A DNA stretch of 18,632 bases from Candidatus Eiseniibacteriota bacterium (GCA_023132135.1 JAGLYR010000022.1:1-18632); one strand, 5' to 3'. Positions 9,359 to 16,704 are shown, numbered from the stretch's first letter. Numbers and translations: made by a program. The notes: generated by a model from the letters alone, not told the origin.

Positions 9359-9387
9359 ACGGTATCCATCCGCAGGTCAAAATTCAA
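9359..9387 (-). promoter_or_regulatory. Probable sigma-70-like promoter of the flavin reductase-TolC-RND operon
   Basis: In the 102-bp gap upstream of the flavin reductase, TTGAAT (9382-9387) and TACCGT (9359-9364) are exactly 17 bp apart on the minus strand, about 30 bp from the start codon. The short inverted repeat AGGAAGATTCCT (9387-9398) abuts the -35 box and could be an operator, though repeats this short are common by chance. The same TACCGT -10 with 17-bp spacing occurs before FTCD. Confidence 0.5.
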
Positions 9388-9430
9388 GGAAGATTCCTCG
9401 CCTGCCCTCGAGACGCCCTCCCCTCTTGCA

Positions 9431-10561
9431 CTACGTGAACCTCTTCTGGAATCTCAGCACCGCGCCTGTGAAGGTCACGACGCCAATGGCGGCCAATGGC
9501 ACAAGATCAGAAGCCACGTCGGGCAGCGTCGCCCCCTGGAGGAAAATGCCCCGCACCATGCTCATCATGTAGCGGAAGGGATTGAGATACGTAAGCCATT
9601 GCACCTCCCGGGCCATGTTCTCGATCGGGTAGAAAAACCCGCTCATCAGGATGCCGAACACGAGGAAAAACCAGAGCGTGAACATCGCCTGCTGCTGCGT
9701 GGCGGACACGGTGGACACCAGAAGTCCCACGCCCAGAGTCACAAGAAGGTAGGCCATCGCACAGCCGGCCAGAAGCAGGACAGACCCTTCGAAGGGCAGC
9801 CTGAACCACAGGACCGCCACTGTTGTGGCGAAAGCCAGCTCCAGGAACGCCAGTACAACAATGGGAATCGTCTTGCCCGCAATGATTTGTCCGGATGTAA
9901 GAGGACTCACCATGAGCTGCTCAAGAGTCCCGATTTCCCTCTCACGTACCACTGCGATCCCGGTCAGCATCGCGGAAACGATGGTAATGATGAGGACGAC
10001 GATTCCAGGCACCATGTAGTGGCGACTCCGGAGCTCGGGGTTGTAGTAGAACCGGGAATCGGCGTCCACGCGGTGGGTCCGCGCCGCCAGACCCGGATGC
10101 GCGAGGGCAACCTTCTCCAGCCGTGCCAGCGATTCCTGCCGGACGATGGCCGTGGCATATCCCATAACTCGCCCGGCCACATTCCCGTTCACGCCGTCAA
10201 CGGTGACTGCAACCGAAGCGGGATCTCCCCGGGCCAGGTCCTCGGAGAATCCGCGGGGAATCCAGAGAGCTGCGTCGGTTTTGCCCTCCAGAAGAAACCG
10301 ATCGAGATCCCGAGGCGCGCCGGCCGCCGGCCCCGGGACAAACACATCTGAGGCGTAGTATGCGTCAACCAGCCTCCGACTTCCCTCGCTCCGGTCCTCG
10401 TCCAGCACCGAAACCCGAACATTCTTCAGGTCTGTGTTGGCCGCGTAGCCAAAGACAAAGAGCTGGATCATGGGCACAACCAGAACCACCCGAAGCAGGG
10501 CGCGGTCACGAAAGAGCTGTCGCAACTCCTTCTGTGCAATCCAGAAAATCGGTCGAAACAC
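9431..10561 (-). CDS. ABC-2 type transporter permease (YbhR-like)
   Basis: Inner-membrane permease of an ABC-2 exporter; 376 residues. One transmembrane helix lies near the N-terminus (about residues 22-42), then a periplasmic domain of roughly 130 residues (including VSVLDEDRSEGSRRLVD), then about five transmembrane helices in the C-terminal half. The cytoplasmic signature REREIGTLEQLMVSPLTSGQIIAGK is split around residues 207-231. This layout matches YbhR/YbhS and related permeases. The start codon is GTG at 10561, with AAGGGAG 7 nt upstream that overlaps the preceding permease's stop; the gap is 12 bp. It is the last gene of the adaptor-ATPase-ATPase-permease-permease cluster and should heterodimerise with its neighbour. 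By family analogy, substrates may be drugs or cations; none can be read from the sequence. Confidence 0.92.
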   Translation of the reverse strand: MFRPIFWIAQKELRQLFRDRALLRVVLVVPMIQLFVFGYAANTDLKNVRVSVLDEDRSEGSRRLVDAYYASDVFVPGPAAGAPRDLDRFLLEGKTDAALWIPRGFSEDLARGDPASVAVTVDGVNGNVAGRVMGYATAIVRQESLARLEKVALAHPGLAARTHRVDADSRFYYNPELRSRHYMVPGIVVLIITIVSAMLTGIAVVREREIGTLEQLMVSPLTSGQIIAGKTIPIVVLAFLELAFATTVAVLWFRLPFEGSVLLLAGCAMAYLLVTLGVGLLVSTVSATQQQAMFTLWFFLVFGILMSGFFYPIENMAREVQWLTYLNPFRYMMSMVRGIFLQGATLPDVASDLVPLAAIGVVTFTGAVLRFQKRFT

Positions 10562-10573
10562 CGGAGCACTCCC

Positions 10574-11680
10574 TTATTCCATTGTGGTTTCGAATTTCTT
10601 CACCGCCATTGCCATCAACAGGAGGGCCATCCCCACCATCACACCGCCCTCCAGCGGAAACCAGATTCTCCCCTTCAACATGATGCCCCGGATCACTTCC
10701 AGGTAGTAAGTCGCAGGAATAATCTGCCCAATCCACTGCAGGGGCCACGGCATGCTGGCTCGGGGAAAAATGAATCCCGAAAGCAGCATCGTCGGGAGCA
10801 GCGTGGCCATCAGCGCCATGATCATGGCTACCCGCTGGGTCGCTGCCACGGCCGAGATCAGAAGTCCCAGCGCCAGGGCGATCAGGAGGTAGATCAAACT
10901 GTATCCGGCCAGGACCCACCAAGAACCATGCATGGGGACCCCGAATACGAAGCGTCCCGCCAGGAGAACGAGCGCGCCGTCTGCCGACCCAATCAGGAGA
11001 TACGGCAGGACTTTACCGATGACCAGTTGGCGAGGAGTTATTGGAGTCGTTAGAACCTGCTCCATTGTACCGGTCTCTTTTTCCCGGGTAATCGCGATGC
11101 TGGTAAGAAGCGCACAGATCATCACCAGTACGATGGCCACAAGCCCGGGAACAATGAAGTTGTCGCTTTCGAGCTGGGGATTGAAGAGGACCCGGACGCG
11201 GGCCCCCATGGGGAGCTCCGCCGATCCCGGCCGCCCGGCGGCGATCCCACTGTTGAACAGCAGGATAGCGGCTCTCAGGTAGTTGTCCACCGCGGCTGCA
11301 GTTGTCGCGTCCGCCCCGTCAATCAGAACCTGCACTCTGCTCACGGGCTCCCGAACCAGGGATTCCGCAAACCCTCGCGGGATCACTACTACCGCCCGGA
11401 AGCGGCCCCGCCGGAAGCCCGGCTCCACTTCCTCGCGCGAGGACAGGCGGCCCGCGTCCACGATGAACTGGCTGGACATCATGCGGGTGACAAGTTCCCG
11501 GCTCGCCGGACTCTGGTCCTCATCCAGGATGCCGACGGGCAGGTCGCTGAGTTCCATGTCTATCGCGTATCCGTAGAGGATCACCATCGCAATGGGCATG
11601 ATGATCGCAACCATGAGACTGCGCGGATCCCGCAGGATGTGGTACGTTTCCTTTCTCGCCAAAGCGAGGATTCGTCTCAT
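10574..11680 (-). CDS. ABC-2 type transporter permease (YbhS-like)
   Basis: Second permease of the same exporter; 368 residues with the same plan as its neighbour: one N-terminal helix (about residues 22-41), a periplasmic domain containing VGILDEDQSPASRELV, and a C-terminal membrane block. The signature REKETGTMEQVLTTPITPRQ lies between membrane segments. The two permeases are clearly homologous but well diverged, as expected for a heterodimer. The ATG at 11680 overlaps the stop of the upstream ATPase gene by 4 bp (ATGA), implying translational coupling and near-equal expression. The position between an ATPase and the second permease matches ybhS in the E. coli ybhGFSR operon. The symbol is not assigned because orthology was inferred only from order and motifs. 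Confidence 0.92.
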   Translation of the reverse strand: MRRILALARKETYHILRDPRSLMVAIIMPIAMVILYGYAIDMELSDLPVGILDEDQSPASRELVTRMMSSQFIVDAGRLSSREEVEPGFRRGRFRAVVVIPRGFAESLVREPVSRVQVLIDGADATTAAAVDNYLRAAILLFNSGIAAGRPGSAELPMGARVRVLFNPQLESDNFIVPGLVAIVLVMICALLTSIAITREKETGTMEQVLTTPITPRQLVIGKVLPYLLIGSADGALVLLAGRFVFGVPMHGSWWVLAGYSLIYLLIALALGLLISAVAATQRVAMIMALMATLLPTMLLSGFIFPRASMPWPLQWIGQIIPATYYLEVIRGIMLKGRIWFPLEGGVMVGMALLLMAMAVKKFETTME

Positions 11681-12468
11681 CGCCCGACCACCTGCAGGAA
11701 AACGTCCTGCATTGTCCCAGCTCCGGTTTGCTGCTTCAGTCGCGCCGGGGAGTCCAGGGCCACCACTCGGCCATCCACCATGATCGACACCCGGCGGCAG
11801 TACTCCGCCTCATCCATGTAGTGGGTCGTGACGAAAATGGTCGTGCCCCCATCCGCCAGTTCATAGATGAGATCCCAGAATTGGCGCCGGGCCAGCGGAT
11901 CGACTCCTCCCGTGGGCTCGTCCAGGAAAAGTACGCTGGGCGAATGCAGGACCGCGCAACCCAGAGCAAGACGCTGCTTGAACCCGAGAGGCAATGACGA
12001 AGTCAGGCGACGGCGATAGTCCTTAAGGCCGAGACGCTCCAGCAACAGATCTCCGCGCTCGGTGACTTCCCGGCGACTCAACCCGTAGATTCCTCCAGTG
12101 AAGGATACATTCTCCTGGATCGTGAGATCATCGTAGAGACCGAATCTCTGGCTCATGTAGCCGATACGACGCTTGATCTTCTCGGGCGCGGCGACCACCG
12201 GAAACCCGTCTACCCAAGCCTCCCCCTCCGTGGGAGCCAGCAATCCACAGAGCATCCGGATCGCCGTCGTTTTCCCCGCCCCATTCGCGCCAAGAAAGCC
12301 GAAGATCTCCCCTCTCTCGACCGAGAAGCTGATCCCGTCCACAGCGGTGAAATCACCAAAACGACGAGTGAGACCCTGGACCAAAACCGCGTACTTCCCC
12401 GGTGCAACATCTCCGGCCGACATCGATGCCGTCGGCACTCCTTCCATCCCTGCTCCTCTGCCCTTCAT
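11677..12468 (-). CDS. ABC transporter ATP-binding protein (matches C-terminal half of YbhF)
   Basis: Cytoplasmic nucleotide-binding subunit; 263 residues. Walker A is GANGAGKTT (60-68), the Q-loop glutamine is in GYMSQR (Q107), Walker B is VLFLDEP with GGVDP after it (179-191), and the H-loop is TTHYMDEA with H216 intact. The ABC signature is degenerate, LPLGF at 159-163 in place of LSGGQ. From memory, the C-terminal half of E. coli YbhF is similar there. Its own catalytic residues are complete, so it should form a working ATP site together with the intact LSGGM signature of the partner ATPase. ATG and stop overlap the upstream ATPase and downstream permease by 4 bp each. A roughly 25-residue leader before the domain leaves a slightly later start possible. 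Confidence 0.94.
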   Translation of the reverse strand: MKGRGAGMEGVPTASMSAGDVAPGKYAVLVQGLTRRFGDFTAVDGISFSVERGEIFGFLGANGAGKTTAIRMLCGLLAPTEGEAWVDGFPVVAAPEKIKRRIGYMSQRFGLYDDLTIQENVSFTGGIYGLSRREVTERGDLLLERLGLKDYRRRLTSSLPLGFKQRLALGCAVLHSPSVLFLDEPTGGVDPLARRQFWDLIYELADGGTTIFVTTHYMDEAEYCRRVSIMVDGRVVALDSPARLKQQTGAGTMQDVFLQVVGR

Positions 12469-13400
12469 CCGGCCGCCTCCGGGCTGTGAGTCACAAGAGA
12501 GATGAAGGTGTCTTCGATCGTAGGCTCCACTGGACCCACGCGGACATCCACCCGGGCCAGTGCCTCCCGGATACCCGCGTCCTCCTCTTCCAGGTCATGC
12601 ACGACGTGCAGGCGATCTCCAAAACGATGCACGTCGACACCTGGCCACCGCAAGCCCACAATTCTCTCCCGGGCCTTGGCTATGCCCGGTCCGGTAACCT
12701 CCAGGAGTCGCTGCCCGAACCGGCTCCTGACTTCGCCCGGTGTGCCTGAGGCAACCGCACGCCCCCGATGCATGAGGATCAGCCGGTCGAACAACGCGGC
12801 CTCCTCCATGTAGGGCGTACTTACGAGAAGAGCCATTCCCTCCCCTGCCAGATCCCGGAGGATGGTCCAGAACTCGCTGCGGCTGACCACGTCCACTCCT
12901 GTGGTGGGCTCATCCAGGATCAGAACATCGGGCGTGTGAATCAACGTGCAGCACAGGGCCAGCTTCTGTTTCATCCCTCCCGAGAGGGCGCCGGCCCGTC
13001 TGCCGAGGAAGGGCGCCAGCCCGCTGAACGCCATCAGTCGCTCCTGACGTTCCCGGCGCTCGGAAGACGAAACCTCGAAGAGATCGGCGAAGAACCGGAG
13101 ATTCTCCGCCACGGTGAGATCGGAGTAGAGGCTGAAACGTTGTGGCATGTAGCCGATATGTTCCTTGACCCGTTGGCCCTCCTCCCTGCAATCCAATCCC
13201 ATCACACGGGCAAATCCGTCATCGGGTCGAACGAGTCCGCAGACAGTCCCCATGGCCGTTGTCTTGCCGGCGCCGTCGGGACCGATGAGGCCGACAATCT
13301 CGCCGTGCTCGACCCGCAGCGAGAGTCCATCGAGAGCGTTGATCTCGCCGTAGCGCTTCCGTAGACCCTCGACGAGAATCGGGATAACGGTGTCTGTCAT
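12465..13400 (-). CDS. ABC transporter ATP-binding protein (matches N-terminal half of YbhF)
   Basis: Cytoplasmic nucleotide-binding subunit; 311 residues. Walker A is GPDGAGKTT (40-48), the Q-loop is GYMPQR (Q87), the signature LSGGMKQ (139-145) is intact, and Walker B is VLILDEP (159-165). The H-loop histidine is replaced by proline: STPYMEEA with P196, where active ATPases have STHYMDEA. This predicts that its own ATP site is weak or inactive. A C-terminal extension of about 85 residues follows the core domain. Together with the next ATPase the length (about 574 residues) equals a fused YbhF, so this looks like a split version. ATGA overlaps link it to the adaptor gene upstream and the ATPase gene downstream. 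The symbol is withheld for the same reason as for the permeases. Confidence 0.94.
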   Translation of the reverse strand: MTDTVIPILVEGLRKRYGEINALDGLSLRVEHGEIVGLIGPDGAGKTTAMGTVCGLVRPDDGFARVMGLDCREEGQRVKEHIGYMPQRFSLYSDLTVAENLRFFADLFEVSSSERRERQERLMAFSGLAPFLGRRAGALSGGMKQKLALCCTLIHTPDVLILDEPTTGVDVVSRSEFWTILRDLAGEGMALLVSTPYMEEAALFDRLILMHRGRAVASGTPGEVRSRFGQRLLEVTGPGIAKARERIVGLRWPGVDVHRFGDRLHVVHDLEEEDAGIREALARVDVRVGPVEPTIEDTFISLVTHSPEAAG

Positions 13401-14317
13401 GATGATTTCCTAGCCGCGGGCTGAAGGCGGACTTCCGCCGGCATTCCGATGTGCAGCCGGCCGTGCGGGTTTGCGAGCCGGAGCTTTACAGCGTACACCA
13501 GCTGGGCCCGCGCTTCGCGAGTTTGAACATTCCTGGGCGTGAACTCTGCTTCCGAGCTGATCCAGATCACCGTACCCGTGAGCTCCTCTCCTTCCAGCGC
13601 GTCCACCAGAACCCGCAGAGCTTGTCCGACCCGTACGAGATCCAAGTCCTCTTCGCCCAGGAATATCCGCAGTTCCATTTTCGAGAGATTCGCTATACGC
13701 ATCAGCGTCCCGCCGGGAACGGCCATCTCCCCCGGTTGGGTGGCTCGGACGAGCACGGTTCCATCCAATGGCGCAGTCAGAACACCGTCCTGCAGCTGCC
13801 GGTCGAAGACCGCCAGCGCCGCATTCACCTTGGCCTGTTCCGCTGCAAAGACCTCCAACCGCTTCCGGGCCGCTGTCAGGCGGGAGGCGGCCACGTCTCG
13901 CTGTGTCGTCAGATCGTCCACCCGTTGCTGGGTTGCACTTCCCTCATCCAAGAGAACCTCAAGCCTGCGGAGTGTGGTTTCCGCCAGCTCAAGACTCCGC
14001 TTTGCCTGCCGGATGTCTTCTTCCGCCAGCCGGCGCTGGGCGACGATACTCTGTTGGTTCGCTTCTGTCTGCGCCCGCTGGAGCCGGATGAGCTCCGTAT
14101 CGAGCACGACCAGCGTATCTCCCAGCGACACTCGATCCCCCAACCGCGCCCGGACTTCGAGAACTCTCCCGCCGATGGCCGGCGCCACGTTGATCTTCGT
14201 TGCTTCCAGGGTGCCCGACGGATTCGCTCTCTCCGGGGCCCCTCCGCATCCCGTCATCATCCACGCAACAAGCACTACCAGCGCCGCTGCCCGGAGCTTT
14301 CCGGTCCCGACCTTCAT
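13397..14317 (-). CDS. HlyD-type periplasmic adaptor lipoprotein (YbhG-like)
   Basis: Periplasmic adaptor of the ABC exporter; 306 residues. From the ATG at 14317 the N-terminus is a clean lipoprotein signal: MK, a hydrophobic core, then the lipobox MTGC with the cysteine at residue 24. A lipoyl half (about 33-66, ATKINVAPAIGGRVLEV) is followed by a long helical hairpin (about 70-170) and the return half with LTAPLDGTVLVRATQPGE, then a beta-barrel. An in-frame ATG at 14341 also has a good site (GAGGAGAAGGAG); 14317 has GGGAGG at 7 nt and gives the more normal signal peptide, so it is preferred. The stop overlaps the first ATPase by 4 bp. The gene order adaptor-ATPase-ATPase-permease-permease mirrors ybhGFSR. 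It would connect the permeases to an outer-membrane channel, possibly the TolC-type protein encoded downstream. Confidence 0.92.
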   Translation of the reverse strand: MKVGTGKLRAAALVVLVAWMMTGCGGAPERANPSGTLEATKINVAPAIGGRVLEVRARLGDRVSLGDTLVVLDTELIRLQRAQTEANQQSIVAQRRLAEEDIRQAKRSLELAETTLRRLEVLLDEGSATQQRVDDLTTQRDVAASRLTAARKRLEVFAAEQAKVNAALAVFDRQLQDGVLTAPLDGTVLVRATQPGEMAVPGGTLMRIANLSKMELRIFLGEEDLDLVRVGQALRVLVDALEGEELTGTVIWISSEAEFTPRNVQTREARAQLVYAVKLRLANPHGRLHIGMPAEVRLQPAARKSS

Positions 14318-14380
14318 CCGCGGGCCTCCCGTGTTTCTCATTGCTCCTTCTCCTCAGTTCGGAACATACGCACTCACCGG

Positions 14381-14392
14381 CGGCCATGGCCG
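14381..14392. promoter_or_regulatory. 12-bp palindrome, possible operator of the ABC exporter operon
   Basis: CGGCCATGGCCG is a perfect palindrome lying just downstream of a possible -10 box, where a repressor would block initiation. E. coli ybhGFSR is controlled by a TetR-family regulator, which makes an operator plausible. Four or five palindromes of this length are expected by chance in a window this size, so the call is weak. Confidence 0.25.
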
Positions 14393-14402
14393 ATCGTGAA
14401 AC

Positions 14403-14431
14403 ACCCTACCAGACGCAGAGATGGAGCGCAA
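14403..14431 (-). promoter_or_regulatory. Weak candidate promoter of the ABC exporter operon
   Basis: On the minus strand, TTGCGC (14426-14431) and TAGGGT (14403-14408) are 17 bp apart, about 85 bp upstream of the preferred adaptor start codon. The match to consensus is modest. No better pair was seen near the start. Confidence 0.3.
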
Positions 14432-14687
14432 CAAGTCCACGCCCGTCCCCTCCGGCGCAGCCCGAATCGGGTCATGTCCCCCAGAATCCCCCATCGCCCC
14501 GGGGCCTTTTCCTCAACCGCCTGTGCCGAGCGGCAAATCCCTGGTCCCGGCGGCATCGCGTCCGCCGATCACACCCGTGCAAGGACACGCAACGGAACAA
14601 CCTGGATCCTGTCATGATCGCAAGGACCCGCGACGGAGGAATTCCCGCAAACCGAAAGATTGACTCGTCCGCCTCCCCGACCAACTC

Positions 14688-14702
14688 TGGCACGCTACGT
14701 GC
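14688..14702 (+). promoter_or_regulatory. Sigma-54-type promoter in front of the predicted small RNA
   Basis: TGGCAC-N5-GTGC matches the -24/-12 consensus TGGCAC-N5-TTGC at nine of ten fixed positions. The invariant GG (14689-14690) and GC (14701-14702) are exactly 10 bp apart. Initiation is predicted near 14714. Such promoters need an enhancer-binding ATPase; no clear upstream activator site was identified. A similar promoter precedes the related element near the right end of the window. Confidence 0.65.
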
Positions 14703-14713
14703 ATTGGGGATAG

Positions 14714-14882
14714 GGCGACAACCAAATAGAGCTCGCCCCCGAGCTTCCCTGCAGTGTTCGTGATCTGATTCGTGGGCCGACTTCAAAAACCCTTGACGCG
14801 CGGGCTTCACACGGAACTCGACACGACACAGGCGGGGACACTAAACAGAGAAGAGGAGCCATCTGGCTCCTCTTTTCTGTTT
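14714..14882 (+). ncRNA. Predicted sigma-54-dependent small RNA, about 169 nt
   Basis: I do not recognise this RNA. It is predicted from three signals in line: a sigma-54-type promoter, a 30-nt element at 14718-14747 shared with 18601-18630 (24/30 identical, all changes transitions), and a strong terminator at the end. The element folds as AGCTCG-CCCC-CGAGCT (14730-14745), a 6-bp stem with a four-C loop. A central stretch may pair GTTCGTG (14756-14762) with CACGGAAC near 14810. No ATG-started frame of note exists, only very short GTG frames. FTCD has its own promoter beyond the terminator, so this looks like a free-standing RNA rather than the FTCD leader. An attenuated leader is the main alternative. 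The C-rich loop could pair with G-rich ribosome sites, which is speculation. Confidence 0.55.
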
Positions 14883-14883
14883 A
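14842..14883 (+). terminator. Strong intrinsic terminator of the predicted small RNA
   Basis: A 19-bp stem (14842-14860 with 14865-14883) contains one G-U pair and closes on the loop ATCT. The GC-rich core AGGAGCC/GGCTCCT is followed by TCTTTTCTGTTT on the plus strand. The T-run is better on the plus strand than on the minus strand. It lies between two divergent protein genes, where no protein transcript needs to end, so it marks the end of some other transcript. Confidence 0.85.
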
Positions 14884-14896
14884 ACGCTCTTTTCCA

Positions 14897-14925
14897 TTGA
14901 CGGAACCCCCTTCTCCCACTACCGT
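14897..14925 (+). promoter_or_regulatory. Probable sigma-70-like promoter of FTCD
   Basis: TTGACG (14897-14902) and TACCGT (14920-14925) are exactly 17 bp apart, just after the terminator and about 105 bp before the FTCD start codon. This would give FTCD a transcript of its own, with a leader of roughly 100 nt. Confidence 0.5.
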
Positions 14926-15030
14926 CCTAGTCTACCTACCACGACAAAAACCGGTCGACGACGGCAGTCATCCGCTATCCAGCGGACCGGCGTCGGCCTG
15001 TTCACGAACCACAGGAGGACGGCGGCAACC

Positions 15031-16704
15031 ATGCTCAAGCTCGTAGAGTGCGTTCCCAATTTCAGCGAGGGGCGGGACCGGGCCCTCATCGACGCTATCA
15101 CCAAGCCAATCGCCGATGCGCAGGGGATCCAGCTTCTCGATGTGGATCCGGGGCCCGACACGAACCGGACGGTCGTGACCTTCATCGGAGAGCCGGACGC
15201 AGTCGTGGAGGCCGCCTTTGCGGCAATCGCGAAAGCAGTCGAGCTCATTGACATGAGTCAGCATCACGGCGAACACGCGCGCATGGGCGCAACCGACGTG
15301 TGTCCCTTCGTGCCGGTAGCGGGCGTGACCATGGACGATTGTATCCAGCTGGCTCACCGGCTCGCAAAGCGGGTTGCCGAGGAGCTGTCCATCCCCGTCT
15401 ACCTCTACGAGAACGCAGCTCAGAAACCGGACAGGCGCAATCTGGCGGATGTCCGCAAGGGAGAATACGAAGGGCTTCCGGACAAACTCAAGGATTCACA
15501 GTGGGCGCCGGACTACGGAGAGCCTGTCTTCAGCGCCCGCTCTGGAGCCACCATCATTGGCGCCAGGGAATTCCTCATCGCATACAACATCAACCTGAAC
15601 ACGCGTGATCCGCGATTGGCCAAGGACATCGCCCTCAGCATACGACAGCAAGGACGCGCCAAGCGCGACGCGAACGGGAAAATCGTTCGCGACGAGAACG
15701 GCAAGACCGTCAAGGTTCCCGGGGTTCTCAAGTGCTGCAAGGCAACGGGCTGGTACCTGGAGGCTTTCGAGACCGCCCAGGTATCCATGAACCTGACCGA
15801 CTACCACGTGACCTCGCTCCATGCGGCGTTCGAGGAGGTCCGGAAACAGGCCAATGCCCGCGGTCTCCGGGTAACCGGGTCCGAACTCGTGGGGCTCATC
15901 CCCAAAGAGGCCATGCTCATGGCGGGCCGCTACTACCTGGAGAAACAGGGCAAGTGCCCATCGGTGCCCGAGAAGGAGCTGATCCGGGTCGCGATTCGCT
16001 CTCTGGGAATGAGCGAGATTGCTCCTTTCGATCCCCGGAAAAAGATCATGGAGTACCAGTTCGGAAGCGACGTGAACCTGACCGGGATGACGGTATCGGA
16101 TTTCGCCGATGAGCTGTCCGCGGACTCCCCCGCGCCCGGAGGCGGATCGGTTTCCGCTTTGCTCGGTTCCCTTGCCGCGTCCCTGACCGCGATGGTGGCC
16201 AACCTGACCTTCGCCAGCAAGGAGTACCGGGACCTGCGGCCGGAGATGACGGACATCGCCGCCAAGGCGCAGGCGGCCAAGGAGGAGTTTCTCTCCCTGG
16301 TCAATCAGGACACCGAGGCGTTCAACATGTACATGGCGGCCCGCAGACTCCCCCGCAAGACAGATGCGGACAAGGCCCGCCGCGAGACGGAAATCCAGGA
16401 GGCCACCCGCAGCGCAACCCTGGTTCCGTTGAATATCCTCAGGCGCGTGCCGGCGGTGCTGGATCTGGCCCGGAGCATCATCGACAAGGGAATGCAGAGC
16501 TCCGTGAGCGACGGTGGAGTGGCCGCTGCGGCCGCGCGCGCCGCAGCCGTAGGCGCCTGCTACAACGTCCGCATCAATCTTCCCGGGATTGAGGACAAGG
16601 ACTTCGTCAGGGAAACCGGGGAAGAGGCTACGCGCATTCTCAACAACTGCATCGCCGCCCAGGAAGAAATTGCGGGGGTGATGGAGGATAAACTCAAGGT
16701 GTGA
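15031..16704 (+). CDS. Bifunctional glutamate formimidoyltransferase / formimidoyl-THF cyclodeaminase
   Basis: Fused folate enzyme (FTCD) of the glutamate branch of histidine breakdown. It moves the formimino group from formiminoglutamate to tetrahydrofolate, then deaminates it to 5,10-methenyl-THF and ammonia. The transferase domain covers about residues 1-330, with VECVPNFSEGRD at the start and HHGEHARMGATDVCPF; H82 matches the catalytic histidine reported for the mammalian enzyme. The cyclodeaminase domain follows from about residue 352, with SPAPGGGSVSALLGSLAASL (APGGGS at 368-373). The 557-residue length is close to that of animal FTCD. A lysine- and aspartate-rich insertion (about 211-231) separates two transferase segments. 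AGGAGG lies 12 nt before the ATG, a long spacing. No other hut genes are in the window, so it appears to be encoded alone. Confidence 0.96.
   Translation: MLKLVECVPNFSEGRDRALIDAITKPIADAQGIQLLDVDPGPDTNRTVVTFIGEPDAVVEAAFAAIAKAVELIDMSQHHGEHARMGATDVCPFVPVAGVTMDDCIQLAHRLAKRVAEELSIPVYLYENAAQKPDRRNLADVRKGEYEGLPDKLKDSQWAPDYGEPVFSARSGATIIGAREFLIAYNINLNTRDPRLAKDIALSIRQQGRAKRDANGKIVRDENGKTVKVPGVLKCCKATGWYLEAFETAQVSMNLTDYHVTSLHAAFEEVRKQANARGLRVTGSELVGLIPKEAMLMAGRYYLEKQGKCPSVPEKELIRVAIRSLGMSEIAPFDPRKKIMEYQFGSDVNLTGMTVSDFADELSADSPAPGGGSVSALLGSLAASLTAMVANLTFASKEYRDLRPEMTDIAAKAQAAKEEFLSLVNQDTEAFNMYMAARRLPRKTDADKARRETEIQEATRSATLVPLNILRRVPAVLDLARSIIDKGMQSSVSDGGVAAAAARAAAVGACYNVRINLPGIEDKDFVRETGEEATRILNNCIAAQEEIAGVMEDKLKV

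Noticed and set aside
8951-10351. 466-residue plus-strand open frame across the flavin reductase and permease genes
   Set aside because: It spans two well-supported minus-strand genes and their gap, and its composition is that of antisense translation.
14793-14798. TTGACG within the predicted small RNA as a -35 box
   Set aside because: The sequence 17 bp downstream is ACTCGA, which is not a credible -10 box.
14472-14810. 112-residue minus-strand open frame and overlapping plus-strand frames in the large intergenic region
   Set aside because: No recognisable domain, no convincing ribosome site, and several frames are open at once as expected for GC-rich non-coding DNA. It overlaps the promoter and conserved RNA element.
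14714-14884. tRNA, tmRNA or known riboswitch in the intergenic transcript
   Set aside because: No T-loop GTTCRA with matching stems, no tmRNA ends and no riboswitch core that I recognise.
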